A stretch of DNA of 64,000 nt from Acetobacter cibinongensis (GCF_000963925.1 NZ_BAMV01000008.1:186001-250000), one strand, 5' to 3'. Counted from the stretch's first letter, positions 1-10,689 are shown. Translations and numbers: made by a program. The notes: a model not told the origin generated them from the sequence alone.

Positions 1-2
1 TT

Positions 3-2222
3 TCCTTCGGTAAAGATGATATGATCATCCCTGAAGAGAAAAAGATTTTTGTTGAGAAGACGGCTGCTGAAGTTAAGGAATTCGAACAGCAGTATCAGGA
101 CGGTCTGATCACCGCTGGCGAACGCTATAACAAAGTGGTTGACGCATGGTCGCGTTGCACGGACGAAGTGCAGGCTGCCATGACCAAAGAAATTTCCCGT
201 CAGGAAATTGGTAAGCCAATCAACTCGGTCTGGATGATGAGCCACTCCGGTGCGCGTGGGTCACCAGCACAGATGAAACAGCTTGCTGGTATGCGCGGTC
301 TGATGGCCAAACCATCTGGTGAGATTATCGAACAGCCGATTATCGCAAACTTTAAAGAAGGTTTGTCGGTTCTCGATTACTTTACGTCTACCCATGGTGC
401 ACGTAAGGGGCTGGCCGATACAGCGCTTAAAACCGCTAACTCCGGTTACTTGACGCGCCGTCTGGTGGACGTTGCTCAGGACAGCATCATTATTGAAAAT
501 GATTGCGGTACCGAGCGCGGCCTGACTGTGCGCGCTGTGCTGGACGGTGGTGAAGTTGTGGCCTCCCTCTCCGAGCGTATTCTGGGACGTACAGCGGCTG
601 CAGACATTGTTGACCCAGCATCGGGTGAAGTCATTGTCGCACGTAATCAGCTCATTGAAGAAGCTGATGCAGAGCGTATTGAAAATGCCGGTATTGAATC
701 CGCTTTCATTCGTTCTGTGCTGACCTGTGACAGCCGGATTGGCGTGTGCGGTCATTGCTATGGCCGTGACCTTGCACGTGGTACGCCAGTGAACATTGGT
801 GAAGCGGTTGGCGTCATTGCGGCTCAGTCCATTGGTGAGCCTGGCACACAGCTGACAATGCGTACCTTCCATATTGGTGGTGCGGCACAGCGTGGTGCTG
901 AGCAGTCAGCAATTGAAGCTTCTCGTGATGGTCTGGTTGTTATCCGCAACCGTAACGTGGTGCATAACTCTCAGAACGTGCCGATTGTCATGGCGCGTAA
1001 CTGTGAAATTCTGATCACGGATGAAAACGGTTCGGAAAAAGCACGCTACCGTGTGCCTTACGGTGCACGACTGCTGACAACGGAAGGTGAAGCTGTTTCA
1101 CGCGGTCAGAAGCTGGCCGAGTGGGACCCCTACACACTGCCTATCATTACCGAAAAGGCAGGTAAGGTTGAGTATCTTGACCTGATCGATTCCATCACGC
1201 TTGTTGAGCGTATGGATGAAGTGACGGGCCTTACCGCCAAAGTGGTGGTGGACTACAAGCAGGCAGGGAAGGGCGTAGATCTGCGTCCACGCTTGCAGCT
1301 TAAAGGTCCAAACGGCGAAGTCATGAAACTGGATAACGGCAGCGATGCCCGTTACTTCCTGTCTCCTGAAACACTTCTCTCCGTTGAAAACGGTGCAGAA
1401 GTCCATGCAGGTGACGTACTGGCCCGCTTGCCGCGTGAAGGGTCCAAGACCCGTGATATTACCGGTGGTCTGCCGCGTGTGGCCGAGCTTTTTGAAGCCC
1501 GTCGCCCGAAAGACCATGCGATTATCGCGGAAATGGAAGGTCGCGTTGAATTTGGGAAAGATTACAAGTCCAAGCGTCGTATCATCGTGAAAAACGATGA
1601 AAGCGGGCACGAGACCGAATATCTGATCCCCAAAGGCAAGCACGTGTCCGTTCAGGAAGGTGACTTTGTCGAAAAAGGCGATCCGCTGGTCGACGGTCCG
1701 CGTGTTCCACACGACATTCTGAAGGTCATGGGGGTTGAGGCATTGTCCGATTACCTTGTGAACGAAATTCAGGATGTTTACCGTCTGCAGGGTGTTAAGA
1801 TTAACGATAAGCACATCGAGGTTATCGTCCGTCAGATGCTCCAGAAAGTTGAAATTCTGGAGCCAGGCGACACGACTTACCTGATTGGCGAAACCGTTGA
1901 CCGGATTGAGTTTGATGTCGAAAATACCAAATGCATGAATGCTGGTGAGCGGCCTGCCGTAGCCATGCCAGTGCTTCAGGGTATTACCAAGGCATCTCTG
2001 CAAACACAGTCCTTCATCTCTGCTGCGTCCTTCCAGGAAACAACGCGCGTTCTTACCGAAGCTGCTACGGCAGGGAAGGTTGACCGGCTGAATGGCCTGA
2101 AAGAAAACGTGATTGTTGGCCGCCTCATCCCTGCGGGGACAGGAAGCGTCATGAACCGCCTGCGTGCCATTGCGGCATCTCAGGACCGTCAGCGTGTAGG
2201 ACGCTCCTCTGCGGCTGAATAA
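3..2222 (+). CDS. rpoC: RNA polymerase beta' subunit, C-terminal part (5' end outside window)
   Basis: Carboxy-terminal part of the beta' subunit of RNA polymerase, the catalytic partner of RpoB. The reading frame is open from the first bases of the window, so the true start and the catalytic NADFDGD loop lie upstream. Visible landmarks are the bridge helix/trigger loop region ([17 protein letters not shown]), the second zinc site with cysteines in DCGT and [11 protein letters not shown], and the strongly conserved stretch around [19 protein letters not shown]. Sequence between about 900 and 1700 corresponds to the beta'-jaw and SI3-region side of the protein. It ends at TAA just before a terminator, as expected for the last gene of an rplKAJL-rpoBC unit. 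Assignment is certain; only the start is missing. Confidence 0.98.
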   Translation, partial: SFGKDDMIIPEEKKIFVEKTAAEVKEFEQQYQDGLITAGERYNKVVDAWSRCTDEVQAAMTKEISRQEIGKPINSVWMMSHSGARGSPAQMKQLAGMRGLMAKPSGEIIEQPIIANFKEGLSVLDYFTSTHGARKGLADTALKTANSGYLTRRLVDVAQDSIIIENDCGTERGLTVRAVLDGGEVVASLSERILGRTAAADIVDPASGEVIVARNQLIEEADAERIENAGIESAFIRSVLTCDSRIGVCGHCYGRDLARGTPVNIGEAVGVIAAQSIGEPGTQLTMRTFHIGGAAQRGAEQSAIEASRDGLVVIRNRNVVHNSQNVPIVMARNCEILITDENGSEKARYRVPYGARLLTTEGEAVSRGQKLAEWDPYTLPIITEKAGKVEYLDLIDSITLVERMDEVTGLTAKVVVDYKQAGKGVDLRPRLQLKGPNGEVMKLDNGSDARYFLSPETLLSVENGAEVHAGDVLARLPREGSKTRDITGGLPRVAELFEARRPKDHAIIAEMEGRVEFGKDYKSKRRIIVKNDESGHETEYLIPKGKHVSVQEGDFVEKGDPLVDGPRVPHDILKVMGVEALSDYLVNEIQDVYRLQGVKINDKHIEVIVRQMLQKVEILEPGDTTYLIGETVDRIEFDVENTKCMNAGERPAVAMPVLQGITKASLQTQSFISAASFQETTRVLTEAATAGKVDRLNGLKENVIVGRLIPAGTGSVMNRLRAIAASQDRQRVGRSSAAE

Positions 2223-2251
2223 GCCTTAACAGAGGGCACCAGGCTCGGAAT

Positions 2252-2286
2252 AGGGGGTCGGGGCTAACGCTCCGGCCCCTTTTTCT
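2252..2286 (+). terminator. Rho-independent terminator after rpoC
   Basis: A stem of about 12 bp with two G-U type mismatches (arms AGGGGTCGGGGC and GCTCCGGCCCCT, loop TAAC) is followed directly by a run of T. It separates the rpoBC unit from the str operon. Confidence 0.9.
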
Positions 2287-2336
2287 ATTTTATAGAGAGT
2301 TATTGGCTGAAACCCTTAAGAATCGCGTCTCTTCGC

Positions 2337-2365
2337 TTGACTTCGCGTGGGCGCAGGGTTAGGTA
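2337..2365 (+). promoter_or_regulatory. Candidate sigma-70 promoter of the str operon
   Basis: TTGACT at 2337-2342 is a good -35 box. Seventeen bases later comes TAGGTA, a poor -10 box. The position after the rpoC terminator and before the rpsL leader is right, but the -10 match is weak. Confidence 0.3.
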
Positions 2366-2510
2366 GCAGCCCTCAGCTCCGCTCCATTGCAGGGGCAGGG
2401 GTAAATCGTAATTCTTTGTAAAGCATGCGGTTGGCTTCCGGCAGGAAGCAACACCGGATGTCAACATAGCCCCATATGAGCGTTTTGCTCGATGGGATTT
2501 TCAAATGACA

Positions 2511-2539
2511 GTCGGCAGTCGATGAAAAGACTAGCCGAC
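2511..2539 (+). promoter_or_regulatory. Hairpin in rpsL leader
   Basis: A 10-bp stem with a single bulged A and an 8-nt loop, lying 28 nt upstream of the rpsL ATG. There is no T-run, so it is not a terminator. An autogenous control element of the str operon is possible but unproven. Confidence 0.4.
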
Positions 2540-2567
2540 CGAACTGTGTAAGGATCGGGAAAGGCGC

Positions 2568-2939
2568 ATGCCGACCATCAACCAGCTCATTGCCAAAGGG
2601 CGCAAGCCTGCAGTTAAGCGCAATAAAGTGCCTGCTCTGCAGAGTTGCCCTCAGAAACGTGGTGTTTGCACCCGTGTTTATACGACGACGCCTAAAAAGC
2701 CGAACTCCGCCCTGCGTAAAGTTGCCAAGGTGCGTCTGACGAACGGCTATGAGGTGGTTAGCTATATTCCGGGTGAAGGTCATAACCTTCAGGAACATAG
2801 CGTCGTGCTAATCCGTGGCGGTCGTGTAAAAGATCTTCCGGGTGTGCGTTACCATATCCTTCGCGGTGTTCTCGATACCCAGGGTATCGCAAAGCGTCGC
2901 CAGCGGCGTTCGCTTTATGGCGCTAAGCGTCCGAAGTAA
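2568..2939 (+). CDS. rpsL: 30S ribosomal protein S12
   Basis: S12 sits at the interface of the small subunit near the decoding centre and takes part in tRNA selection and accuracy. The 123-residue product has the family's normal length and starts [12 protein letters not shown]. The two loops where streptomycin-resistance mutations arise, [11 protein letters not shown] and [10 protein letters not shown], both keep the wild-type lysines, so the sequence itself predicts a streptomycin-sensitive ribosome. It is the first gene of the str operon; rpsG follows 14 bp later. A GGATCGGGAAAGG purine-rich stretch precedes the ATG. Confidence 0.98.
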   Translation: MPTINQLIAKGRKPAVKRNKVPALQSCPQKRGVCTRVYTTTPKKPNSALRKVAKVRLTNGYEVVSYIPGEGHNLQEHSVVLIRGGRVKDLPGVRYHILRGVLDTQGIAKRRQRRSLYGAKRPK

Positions 2940-2950
2940 GGGAAGGTTAA

Positions 2951-3430
<480 letters not shown>

Positions 3431-3525
3431 TCATTCGAGTATGCTGGCGCTCCCTTGTTTTGGGGTGCTGGTAGACTTATTTGGAAACTGCTCCTTGCAT
3501 GTGGCGAGGGGTATGGAGTGGAAAA

Positions 3526-4716
3526 ATGGCTAAGGCTAAGTTTGAGCGGAATAAACCGCACTGTAACATTGGTACCATTGGTCACGTTGACCATGGTAAG
3601 ACGTCTCTGACGGCTGCCATCACCAAGACGCTGGCGAAAGCCGGTGGCGCAGAATTCAAAGCATACGACCAGATCGATGCTGCTCCTGAAGAACGCGCTC
3701 GTGGTATCACCATTTCTACGGCTCACGTGGAATATGAAACTGCAAACCGTCACTATGCTCACGTGGACTGCCCCGGACACGCTGACTATGTGAAGAACAT
3801 GATCACCGGTGCTGCTCAGATGGACGGCGCAATTCTGGTTGTGTCCGCAGCTGACGGCCCAATGCCGCAGACCCGTGAGCACATCCTGCTTGCTCGTCAG
3901 GTTGGTGTGCCTGCTCTGGTTGTGTTCCTGAACAAAGTTGATCAGGTTGACGATCCGGAACTGCTTGAGCTGGTTGAAATGGAAGTTCGTGAACTTCTGT
4001 CTTCTTACCAGTTCCCTGGCGACGATATCCCCATCATCAAAGGGTCTGCTCTGGTAACCCTCGAAGATGGTGACCCGGAAATCGGTGAAAACCGCGTTCG
4101 CGACCTGATGGATGCAGTTGACTCCTACATCCCGCAGCCAGAACGTCCGGTTGACCGTCCGTTCCTGATGCCGATCGAAGACGTGTTCTCCATCTCCGGT
4201 CGTGGCACCGTGGTGACGGGTCGTGTTGAGCGTGGCGTTGTTAACGTTGGTGACGAAGTTGAAATCGTGGGTCTGAAAGACACCGTGAAGACGACTGTTA
4301 CAGGCGTTGAAATGTTCCGTAAGCTGCTTGATCGCGGTGAAGCTGGTGACAACATCGGTGCGCTGGTTCGTGGTACGAAGCGTGAAGACGTTGAGCGTGG
4401 CCAGGTTCTTGCTAAGCCGGGTTCAATCACCCCGCACAAGAAGTTTAAAGCTGAAGCTTACATCCTGACGAAAGAAGAAGGCGGCCGTCATACTCCGTTC
4501 TTCACAAACTATCGTCCGCAGTTCTACTTCCGTACAACCGACGTGACGGGTGTTGTTCACCTGCCAGAAGGTACGGAAATGGTCATGCCTGGCGATAACT
4601 GCGCTATGGATGTTGAACTGATTGCGCCGATCGCCATGGATGAAGGCCTGCGTTTCGCTATTCGCGAAGGCGGCCGTACCGTTGGTGCAGGCGTTGTGGC
4701 TTCCATCTCCGAATAA
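3526..4716 (+). CDS. tuf: Elongation factor Tu
   Basis: GTPase that delivers aminoacyl-tRNA to the ribosomal A site. The product from the ATG at 3526 ([12 protein letters not shown]) is 396 residues, the standard length; a TTG-initiated extension from 3481 would add 15 residues foreign to the family and is not used. The GTP-binding motifs are intact: GHVDHGKT (P-loop), RGITI (switch I), DCPGHADY (switch II) and NKVD. The C-terminal beta-barrel domains contain [10 protein letters not shown] and FRTTDVTG. It follows rpsG directly, without fusA. A long perfect hairpin lies in the gap before rpsJ. Confidence 0.98.
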   Translation: MAKAKFERNKPHCNIGTIGHVDHGKTSLTAAITKTLAKAGGAEFKAYDQIDAAPEERARGITISTAHVEYETANRHYAHVDCPGHADYVKNMITGAAQMDGAILVVSAADGPMPQTREHILLARQVGVPALVVFLNKVDQVDDPELLELVEMEVRELLSSYQFPGDDIPIIKGSALVTLEDGDPEIGENRVRDLMDAVDSYIPQPERPVDRPFLMPIEDVFSISGRGTVVTGRVERGVVNVGDEVEIVGLKDTVKTTVTGVEMFRKLLDRGEAGDNIGALVRGTKREDVERGQVLAKPGSITPHKKFKAEAYILTKEEGGRHTPFFTNYRPQFYFRTTDVTGVVHLPEGTEMVMPGDNCAMDVELIAPIAMDEGLRFAIREGGRTVGAGVVASISE

Positions 4717-4745
4717 TTTCGGTAAAGAGGCCAAGGACTGTATGG

Positions 4746-4770
4746 CCCCGGCTGAGTCACTCAGCCGGGG
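4746..4770 (+). terminator. Perfect 11-bp hairpin between tuf and rpsJ
   Basis: CCCCGGCTGAG, loop TCA, then CTCAGCCGGGG. The following TCTTACTTGG is only moderately T-rich, so it may act as a terminator, an attenuator or an RNA-processing site. A second small hairpin (CCGGG TTTC CCCGG) follows at about 4783-4797, still upstream of rpsJ. Confidence 0.65.
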
Positions 4771-4825
4771 TCTTACTTGGCGGCCGGGTTTCCCCGGACA
4801 AGTTAAAGTGTTGGACTAAAAAACA

Positions 4826-5134
4826 ATGGACAACCAGAACATCCGCATTCGCCTAAAGGCGTACGATCACCGCGTGCTTGATAACAGCACAAAAGAGATC
4901 GTAAACACGGCGAAGCGTACGGGTGCGCGGGTTCGGGGTCCTATCCCGCTGCCGACGCATATCGAACGGTTTACTGTTAACCGCTCTCCCCACGTGGACA
5001 AAAAAAGCCGCGAACAGTTCGAAATTCGGACTCACCGCCGCTTGCTCGATATTGTCGAGCCAACTCCGCAGACCGTGGACGCCCTCATGAAACTCGACCT
5101 CGCCGCTGGCGTAGATGTCGAGATCAAACTTTAA
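4826..5134 (+). CDS. rpsJ: 30S ribosomal protein S10
   Basis: Small-subunit protein of the head domain (also the NusE partner in antitermination complexes). The 102-residue product has the usual length and core motifs ([51 protein letters not shown]). First gene of the S10 block; rplC follows 10 bp later. The leader has two hairpins but no obvious RBS other than weak purines (AAAAAACA). Confidence 0.98.
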   Translation: MDNQNIRIRLKAYDHRVLDNSTKEIVNTAKRTGARVRGPIPLPTHIERFTVNRSPHVDKKSREQFEIRTHRRLLDIVEPTPQTVDALMKLDLAAGVDVEIKL

Positions 5135-5144
5135 GGTCCAGACG

Positions 5145-5828
5145 ATGCGCACCGGATTGATCGCAAAAAAGTTGGGCATGTCCCGACTCTTCAAGGAAGA
5201 TGGCACGCATGTGCCCGTCACCGTCCTGCACGTAGATGCGTTGCAGGTGGTTGATGTCCGTACTCAGGAACGTGACGGCTACACAGCTGTTCAGTTGGGT
5301 ATGGGCAAAGCCAAAGTGAAAAATGTCACCCAGCCGAACCGCGGCCATTTCGCCCGCACGAAGGTTGAGCCGAAAAAAGTTGTTCGCGAATTTCGTGTTG
5401 CTGACGATGCAACGCTTGAGATCGGTGCAACGCTTTCCGCTTCACACTTCGTTGTTGGCCAGAAAGTGGACGTGACAGGCACCAGTAAAGGTAAGGGTTT
5501 CGCAGGCGCCATGAAGCGCTGGAACTTTGCCGGTCTGGAAGCCAGCCATGGTGTTTCTATCTCACACCGTTCTCATGGTTCTACCGGTAACCGTCAGGAT
5601 CCCGGCAAAACCTTCAAGAACAAAAAGATGGCAGGCCATCTGGGTGACGAGCGTATCACCACCCTGAATCTTGAAATTGCAGCGATCGATCCGGAAAAGA
5701 ATCTGGTTATGGTGCGTGGCTCCATTCCTGGTGCAAAAAACAGCACTGTCCTGATTCGTGATGCGATCAAAAAAGCCCGCCATGTCGATGCGCCATATCC
5801 GGCAGCTCTCGTGACGGCGGAGGGCTGA
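5145..5828 (+). CDS. rplC: 50S ribosomal protein L3
   Basis: Early-assembling large-subunit protein near the peptidyl-transferase centre. The start at 5145 gives [16 protein letters not shown], the typical N-terminus, with TAAGG as RBS. An upstream in-frame ATG at 5115 lies inside rpsJ and is rejected. The product is 227 residues. The conserved [11 protein letters not shown] and [28 protein letters not shown] loop that reaches toward the peptidyl-transferase centre is present. Sits between rpsJ and rplD (4-bp gap). Confidence 0.97.
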   Translation: MRTGLIAKKLGMSRLFKEDGTHVPVTVLHVDALQVVDVRTQERDGYTAVQLGMGKAKVKNVTQPNRGHFARTKVEPKKVVREFRVADDATLEIGATLSASHFVVGQKVDVTGTSKGKGFAGAMKRWNFAGLEASHGVSISHRSHGSTGNRQDPGKTFKNKKMAGHLGDERITTLNLEIAAIDPEKNLVMVRGSIPGAKNSTVLIRDAIKKARHVDAPYPAALVTAEG

Positions 5829-5832
5829 GGTC

Positions 5833-6447
5833 ATGGAAATCGAAATCAAAACGCTTGATAACGGCACAGCAGGGTCTGCTACTCTCCCTGATGAGCTGTT
5901 TGCGGTTGCTCCGCGTGCAGACATTATGGCGCGTGTTGTTCACTGGCAGCTGGCAAAACGCCGCGCTGGTACACACAAGGTCAAAGGCATGGGCGAAGTG
6001 TCCGGCACGACCAAAAAGCCATACAAGCAGAAAGGCACAGGTAGCGCTCGTCAGGGCTCTCTGCGTGCGCCTCAGTATCGTACGGGTGGTGTTGTTCATG
6101 GGCCGGTTGTTCGCGACCACGGCTATGATCTGCCAAAGAAAATCCGCCGTATGGGCCTGATCTCTGCGCTTTCTCAGAAAGCTCAGGACGGCAAGCTGAT
6201 TGTTCTGCAGTCTGCTTCTGGCATTGAACGCACGAGTGAACTGGCTGTTAAGCTGAAGAACCTCGGCCTTAAATCCGCCCTCATTGTTGACGCTGCTGTT
6301 GATGAAGGCTTCGTACGTGCTGCACGTAACCTGCCTAAAATCGATGTTCTACCGACCATCGGCGCCAACGTTTATGACATTCTTAACCACGAGGTTCTGG
6401 CCATCACCCAGGCAGGTCTCGAAGGTCTGAAGGAGCGCCTGGCATGA
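5833..6447 (+). CDS. rplD: 50S ribosomal protein L4
   Basis: Large-subunit protein whose long loop lines the polypeptide exit tunnel; in E. coli it also regulates the S10 operon. The 204-residue product contains the tunnel loop ([15 protein letters not shown], with [12 protein letters not shown]) and the conserved C-terminal region. Its stop overlaps the rplW start by 4 nt (ATGA), implying translational coupling. Whether it regulates this cluster as in E. coli cannot be read from the sequence. Confidence 0.97.
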   Translation: MEIEIKTLDNGTAGSATLPDELFAVAPRADIMARVVHWQLAKRRAGTHKVKGMGEVSGTTKKPYKQKGTGSARQGSLRAPQYRTGGVVHGPVVRDHGYDLPKKIRRMGLISALSQKAQDGKLIVLQSASGIERTSELAVKLKNLGLKSALIVDAAVDEGFVRAARNLPKIDVLPTIGANVYDILNHEVLAITQAGLEGLKERLA

Positions 6448-6779
6448 CCAACATTCTTGCAGTGCGCAAGAAAGCCGAGCGTCTTTCCCGTGAAGCATTG
6501 TACGACATCATTCGTGCGCCGCTGATCACGGAAAAGGCAACCGCGCTTTCCGAAAAAAATCAGGTTGCATTCAAGGTTGCCATGACAGCAACCAAGCCTG
6601 AAATCAAAGTCGCAGTGGAAACACTGTTTGGCGTCAAGGTTGTTGGTGTTAACACCCTTGTCCAGAAGGGCAAGGCCAAGCGCTTCAAAGGGCGTCTGGG
6701 GCAGCGTTCTGACATCAAAAAGGCGTTCGTTCAGCTTGCAGAAGGTCAGTCTATTGACCTGACCGCCAAACTGGCCTGA
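6444..6779 (+). CDS. rplW: 50S ribosomal protein L23
   Basis: L23 stands at the exit of the peptide tunnel and docks trigger factor and SRP. The 111-residue product has an N-terminal extension of about 17 residues before the family core ([14 protein letters not shown]). A later core motif is [18 protein letters not shown]. The ATG overlaps the rplD stop by 4 nt. A shorter start inside the gene is possible, but the overlap favours this one. Confidence 0.96.
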   Translation: MTNILAVRKKAERLSREALYDIIRAPLITEKATALSEKNQVAFKVAMTATKPEIKVAVETLFGVKVVGVNTLVQKGKAKRFKGRLGQRSDIKKAFVQLAEGQSIDLTAKLA

Positions 6780-6795
6780 CGTGGGGTAGGAACAA

Positions 6796-7626
6796 ATGGC
6801 ACTGAAGCACTTTAATCCCGTCACGCCGAGCCTTCGTGGTACGGTTCTGATTGACCGCGCTGACCTTTGGAAAGGTAAGCCAGTCAAGCAGCTGACCGAA
6901 GGTAAGAACAAGACGGGTGGCCGCAACAATAACGGCCGCACAACCTCTTTCTTCCGTGGCGGCGGTCACAAACAGTCTTACCGTTACATCGACTTCAAAC
7001 GTCGCAAGTTTGACGTGCTGGGCACGGTTGAGCGTCTGGAATATGACCCCAACCGCACAGCATTCATTGCGCTCGTGAAGTATGAAGACGGTGAACTGGC
7101 TTACATTCTGGCTCCGCAGCGTCTGAAGGTTGGCGATAACGTTATCGCTGGCGCGCGCGTTGACATTAAGCCAGGCAACGCAATGCCACTGGCCGCTATT
7201 CCGGTCGGTACCATTGTGCATAACATCGAGCTGAAACAGGGTGCAGGCGGCAAAATGGCACGCTCTGCAGGGACCTACGCTCAGCTCGTGGGTAAAGACG
7301 CTGGCTACGCACAGATCAAACTGCAGTCTGGCGAGCTTCGTATTGTCCGCGGTGAATGCATGGCTACCGTTGGTGCCGTGTCTAACCCTGACAACATGAA
7401 CCAGCATCTGGGTAAAGCCGGTCGTGCCCGTTGGTTGGGCCGTCGTCCACATAACCGTGGCGTCGTCATGAACCCGGTTGACCATCCGCATGGTGGTGGT
7501 GAAGGCCGTACATCTGGTGGTCGCCATCCGGTCACACCGTGGGGCAAGCCCACCAAAGGTTACAAAACTCGGGTCAACAAGCGTACGGACAGTCTGATTA
7601 TCCGTCGTCGCAAGACCGGCAAGTAA
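6796..7626 (+). CDS. rplB: 50S ribosomal protein L2
   Basis: One of the largest and most conserved 50S proteins, needed for subunit joining and peptidyl-transferase centre structure. It is 276 residues, normal for the family. Landmarks: [15 protein letters not shown] at the N-terminus, [22 protein letters not shown], and the universally conserved [24 protein letters not shown] loop carrying the key histidine. Preceded by GGGTAGGAAC as RBS. Between rplW and rpsS. Confidence 0.98.
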   Translation: MALKHFNPVTPSLRGTVLIDRADLWKGKPVKQLTEGKNKTGGRNNNGRTTSFFRGGGHKQSYRYIDFKRRKFDVLGTVERLEYDPNRTAFIALVKYEDGELAYILAPQRLKVGDNVIAGARVDIKPGNAMPLAAIPVGTIVHNIELKQGAGGKMARSAGTYAQLVGKDAGYAQIKLQSGELRIVRGECMATVGAVSNPDNMNQHLGKAGRARWLGRRPHNRGVVMNPVDHPHGGGEGRTSGGRHPVTPWGKPTKGYKTRVNKRTDSLIIRRRKTGK

Positions 7627-7639
7627 GGGGCAATAGAAG

Positions 7640-7918
7640 ATGGCACGTTCCGTCTGGAAAGGCCCGTTCGTCGACGGGTATCTGCTGAGCAAAGCCGAAG
7701 CGTCCCGCGCGTCGGGTCGTAACGAAGTGATCAAGATCTGGTCACGTCGTTCCACGATCCTTCCGCAGTTCGTAGGACTGACGTTCGGTGTTTATAATGG
7801 TCATAAGTTCCTGCCTGTGCAGGTGACAGAGAACATGGTCGGACACAAGTTCGGTGAATTCTCTCCCACCCGTACATTCCACGGGCACGGGGCCGACAAA
7901 AAGTCGAAGCGGGGCTAA
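7640..7918 (+). CDS. rpsS: 30S ribosomal protein S19
   Basis: Head protein of the small subunit, in contact with S13. The 92-residue product carries [16 protein letters not shown] and the C-terminal [11 protein letters not shown] motif. It begins 13 bp after rplB with a GGGG RBS and ends 2 bp before rplV. Confidence 0.97.
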   Translation: MARSVWKGPFVDGYLLSKAEASRASGRNEVIKIWSRRSTILPQFVGLTFGVYNGHKFLPVQVTENMVGHKFGEFSPTRTFHGHGADKKSKRG

Positions 7919-7920
7919 TA

Positions 7921-8331
7921 ATGAGCAAGCCGAAGCAGCCGCGCACGCTCGCGGAAACAGAAGCGCAGGCCGTTACGCGCAACATTCGGGTTAGTCCCCG
8001 TAAGTTGAACCTTGTTGCGGGTCTTATCCGCAACAAGCCAGCGTCTCAGGCAGTCGCCACCTTGACGTTCTCCAAGCGTCGTATCGCGCAGCAGGTCAAA
8101 AAGACCCTTGAAAGCGCCATTGCGAACGCTGAGAACAATCATCAGCTCGATGTTGATCAGCTGGTGGTCAAGACAGCTGAGGTTGGAAAGTCTATTGTCA
8201 TGCGGCGTTTCCACGCCCGTGGCCGTGGTCGTTCCGCCCGTGTGGAAAAATTCTTCAGCCATCTGAAGATTGTTGTTGCCGAGCGGGCTCCTGAGCCTGA
8301 AGCAGCTTCTACTGAGCAGAAGGCGGCCTGA
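7921..8331 (+). CDS. rplV: 50S ribosomal protein L22
   Basis: Large-subunit protein with a beta-hairpin lining the exit tunnel. At 136 residues it is a little longer than the E. coli protein, because of a short N-terminal extension ([16 protein letters not shown]) and a C-terminal tail rich in Ala and Glu. The core contains [18 protein letters not shown] and the tunnel hairpin [16 protein letters not shown]. Two bp separate it from rpsS and 3 bp from rpsC. Confidence 0.97.
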   Translation: MSKPKQPRTLAETEAQAVTRNIRVSPRKLNLVAGLIRNKPASQAVATLTFSKRRIAQQVKKTLESAIANAENNHQLDVDQLVVKTAEVGKSIVMRRFHARGRGRSARVEKFFSHLKIVVAERAPEPEAASTEQKAA

Positions 8332-8334
8332 GGT

Positions 8335-9012
8335 ATGGGACACAAAGTTAATCCAATCGGGCTGCGGCTCGGGATCAATCGTACGTGGGATAGCCGTTGG
8401 TACGCTGACGCCGACTATTCCCGTCTGCTGCATGAAGACCTGAAGCTGCGCGCATTCCTGCGTCGCAAGCTTTCTGGTGCAGGCGTGTCTCGCGTTGTTA
8501 TCGAACGTCCGGCCAAAAAGCCTCGCGTTACGATTTATGCAGCACGTCCAGGCGTCGTGATTGGAAAAAAAGGTCAGGATATTGACGCTCTGCGTAAAGA
8601 GCTGACCCGTATGGCCGGTACCGAAGTTGCGCTGAACATCGTCGAAATCCGTAAGCCGGAAATCGACGCGACCCTGGTTGCTGACAACATTGCCCAGCAG
8701 CTGGAACGTCGTGTGGCTTTCCGTCGTGCCATGAAGCGCGCCGTGCAGTCCGCTATGCGTCTTGGCGCACAGGGTATTCGTATCAACTGCTCTGGCCGTC
8801 TTGGTGGCGCGGAAATCGCTCGTATCGAGTGGTACCGCGAAGGTCGCGTGCCTCTTCACACGCTACGTGCTGACATTGACTACGGTACGGCAACCGCACA
8901 GACCACCTATGGTGCTTGCGGTGTGAAGGTTTGGATCTTCAAAGGTGAGATCCTCGCGCATGACCCCATGGCTCAGGACCGCCGGGCAGCCGAACAGGCT
9001 CCTCAGCGCTGA
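8335..9012 (+). CDS. rpsC: 30S ribosomal protein S3
   Basis: Small-subunit protein at the mRNA entry channel, with a KH domain. The 225-residue product starts [20 protein letters not shown]. It has the KH loop [12 protein letters not shown] and the C-terminal domain motif [31 protein letters not shown]. Belongs to the S10 block between rplV and rplP. Confidence 0.98.
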   Translation: MGHKVNPIGLRLGINRTWDSRWYADADYSRLLHEDLKLRAFLRRKLSGAGVSRVVIERPAKKPRVTIYAARPGVVIGKKGQDIDALRKELTRMAGTEVALNIVEIRKPEIDATLVADNIAQQLERRVAFRRAMKRAVQSAMRLGAQGIRINCSGRLGGAEIARIEWYREGRVPLHTLRADIDYGTATAQTTYGACGVKVWIFKGEILAHDPMAQDRRAAEQAPQR

Positions 9013-9030
9013 GGCGAAGGATAAAAGATA

Positions 9031-9447
9031 ATGCTTTCTCCAAAGCGGACAAAATTCCGTAAGGCGCACAAAGGTCGTATTCACGGCCTCGCCAAAAGCG
9101 GTACAACGCTTAACTTTGGTACGTTCGGTCTGAAGGCTCTTCAGCCCGAACGTATTACGGCACGCCAGATCGAAGCATCCCGTCGTGCTATCACCAGGGC
9201 TATGAAACGTGCGGGTCGGGTATGGATTCGTATTTTTCCTGACCTTCCGGTCTCGACAAAGCCTGCAGAAGTGCGTATGGGGTCCGGCAAGGGATCTCCC
9301 GAATACTGGGTAGCCCGTGTGAAGCCAGGTCGCATTCTGTTTGAAATCGAAGGTGTGCCACCAGAAGTCGCGCGTGAAGCGCTGGCTCTCGGTGCAGCAA
9401 AGCTGCCGATTAAGACCAAGTTTGTGACCCGAATTGGAGATGCGTGA
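9031..9447 (+). CDS. rplP: 50S ribosomal protein L16
   Basis: L16 shapes the A-site tRNA pocket of the 50S subunit. Normal length (138 residues). It starts [19 protein letters not shown] and contains [22 protein letters not shown] and [22 protein letters not shown] at 9016-9019 followed by ATAAAAGATA. Its stop is 1 nt before the rpmC start codon. Confidence 0.97.
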   Translation: MLSPKRTKFRKAHKGRIHGLAKSGTTLNFGTFGLKALQPERITARQIEASRRAITRAMKRAGRVWIRIFPDLPVSTKPAEVRMGSGKGSPEYWVARVKPGRILFEIEGVPPEVAREALALGAAKLPIKTKFVTRIGDA

Positions 9448-9448
9448 G

Positions 9449-9685
9449 ATGGCAAAGGCAACAAAGCCAGCTGATCTGCGTGCCAAAACGGCCGATGAAC
9501 TGAATGCGCTTCTGATTGAGCTGAAGCGCGAACAGCTCAACCTCCGTTTCCAGCAGGCAACCGGGCAAACCGAAGGCCAGAGCCGTGTTCGGGTTGTCCG
9601 TCGTGAAATTGCGCGCATCAAGACGATCGTCGCGCAAAATGAAAAGACTGCAGCAGGTGCAAAAACATCTGCTGCCATTTCCTGA
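9449..9685 (+). CDS. rpmC: 50S ribosomal protein L29
   Basis: Small all-helical protein near the tunnel exit. The start at 9449 ([11 protein letters not shown]) is chosen over an in-frame ATG at 9434 because it follows the rplP stop by one base and has GGAGA eight bases upstream. The 78-residue product includes the family motif [17 protein letters not shown] and has a slightly longer C-terminal tail than usual. Confidence 0.94.
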   Translation: MAKATKPADLRAKTADELNALLIELKREQLNLRFQQATGQTEGQSRVRVVRREIARIKTIVAQNEKTAAGAKTSAAIS

Positions 9686-9698
9686 AGGGAGTTGGACG

Positions 9699-9971
9699 AT
9701 GCCAAGGCGCGTCCTTACCGGGCGTGTGACTAGCGACAAGATGGACAAGACCGTAACGGTTCTTGTCGATCGTCGCGTCATGCATCCGCTGTATAAGAAG
9801 TTCATCCGTCGCTCTAAAAAATATGCGGCGCATGATGAAGAAAATGTCTGCAAGGTGGGTGATGCGGTGCGCATTATTGAGTGCACCCCGATTTCCCGGC
9901 GCAAGACGTGGGCTGTGGTTTCCCGCAATGGCGAAACCGTTGACGCTTCTGCCGCCGGCGTGTCGGCTTAA
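9699..9971 (+). CDS. rpsQ: 30S ribosomal protein S17
   Basis: Primary 16S rRNA-binding protein with an OB fold. The start at 9699 ([23 protein letters not shown]) has GGGAG as RBS; the longer open frame upstream overlaps rpmC and is not coding. 90 residues. Motifs: [19 protein letters not shown] and [18 protein letters not shown]. Last gene of the S10 block. Confidence 0.96.
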   Translation: MPRRVLTGRVTSDKMDKTVTVLVDRRVMHPLYKKFIRRSKKYAAHDEENVCKVGDAVRIIECTPISRRKTWAVVSRNGETVDASAAGVSA

Positions 9972-9990
9972 GTTTAAGGATATCTAAGAC

Positions 9991-10359
9991 ATGATCCATC
10001 CCGAGACCAACCTCGACGTGGCCGATAACTCAGGTGCTCGTCAGGTGCAGTGCATCAAGGTGCTGGGCGGCTCCAAACGGAAGTCTGCCTCGGTCGGCGA
10101 CGTGATCGTCGTTTCCGTCAAGGAAGCCATCCCCCGTGGGAAGGTGAAAAAAGGCGACGTCCACCAAGCTGTGATCGTTCGTACCTCTTATCCGGTTCGC
10201 CGCCCTGATGGCAGCGCAATCCGTTTTGATAAGAATGCTGCCGTTCTGATCAACAAGCAGCAGGAGCCGATTGGTACGCGTATCTTTGGCCCAGTTGTTC
10301 GTGAACTGCGTGCGCGCAAGTTCATGAAAATCATCTCTTTGGCGCCGGAGGTGCTATAA
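9991..10359 (+). CDS. rplN: 50S ribosomal protein L14
   Basis: L14 forms part of the intersubunit bridge region. The 122-residue product has the standard length with N-terminal [19 protein letters not shown] and the [10 protein letters not shown] and FGPVVRELR motifs. First gene of the spc block. Stop and rplX start share one base (TAATG), so the two are probably coupled. Confidence 0.97.
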   Translation: MIHPETNLDVADNSGARQVQCIKVLGGSKRKSASVGDVIVVSVKEAIPRGKVKKGDVHQAVIVRTSYPVRRPDGSAIRFDKNAAVLINKQQEPIGTRIFGPVVRELRARKFMKIISLAPEVL

Positions 10360-10679
10360 TGGCTGCGCGTATTAAAAAAGGCGACACGGTCGTTGTTATC
10401 ACCGGTTCCTCAAAAGGGACTCAGGGTGAAGTTCTTTCTGTGCGTCCGGCAGAAAACCGCGCCATCGTGCGTGGTGTTGCTATCGTGAAGCGTCACCAGA
10501 AAGCGACTCGCATGGGTGAAGAAGGCGGCATCATTTCTCGTGAAGCCCCGATTCATCTTTCAAACCTGAAGCTGGTTGATCCTGCTTCCAAGAAGCCCAC
10601 TCGCGTTGGCTTCCGTGTTCTGGAAGATGGCCGCAAAGTCCGCGTTGCTAAGGCAACCGGCGAAGTAATCGAAGGCTGA
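10359..10679 (+). CDS. rplX: 50S ribosomal protein L24
   Basis: Assembly-initiator protein with a KOW motif near the N-terminus ([15 protein letters not shown]). 106 residues, normal. It overlaps rplN by 1 nt; GGAG stands 8 nt before the ATG (GGAGGTGCTATAATG). rplE follows after 10 bp. Confidence 0.97.
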   Translation: MAARIKKGDTVVVITGSSKGTQGEVLSVRPAENRAIVRGVAIVKRHQKATRMGEEGGIISREAPIHLSNLKLVDPASKKPTRVGFRVLEDGRKVRVAKATGEVIEG

Positions 10680-10689
10680 GGGGGCGAGA

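Larger units (their letters stand above)
2223..2567 (+). other. rpoC-rpsL intergenic region / str operon leader
   Basis: 345 bp without a convincing gene. It holds the rpoC terminator (2252-2286), a weak promoter candidate (2337-2365) and two leader hairpins. One is at 2430-2452 (GTTgGCTTCC / GGAAGCAAC). The other is at 2511-2539 (GTCGGCAGTC / GACTaGCCGAC, loop GATGAAAA) and ends 28 nt before the rpsL start codon. Confidence 0.6.

Noticed and set aside
1098-2003. Minus-strand open frame of 301 codons within rpoC
   Set aside because: Antisense shadow of a highly conserved gene; no family resemblance.
3481-3525. TTG-initiated N-terminal extension of EF-Tu
   Set aside because: EF-Tu starts at [12 protein letters not shown] in all relatives I know of; the ATG at 3526 gives the normal 396 residues.
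6751-7755. Minus-strand open frame of 334 codons across rplB-rpsS
   Set aside because: Spans two real ribosomal genes on the other strand and looks like no known protein.
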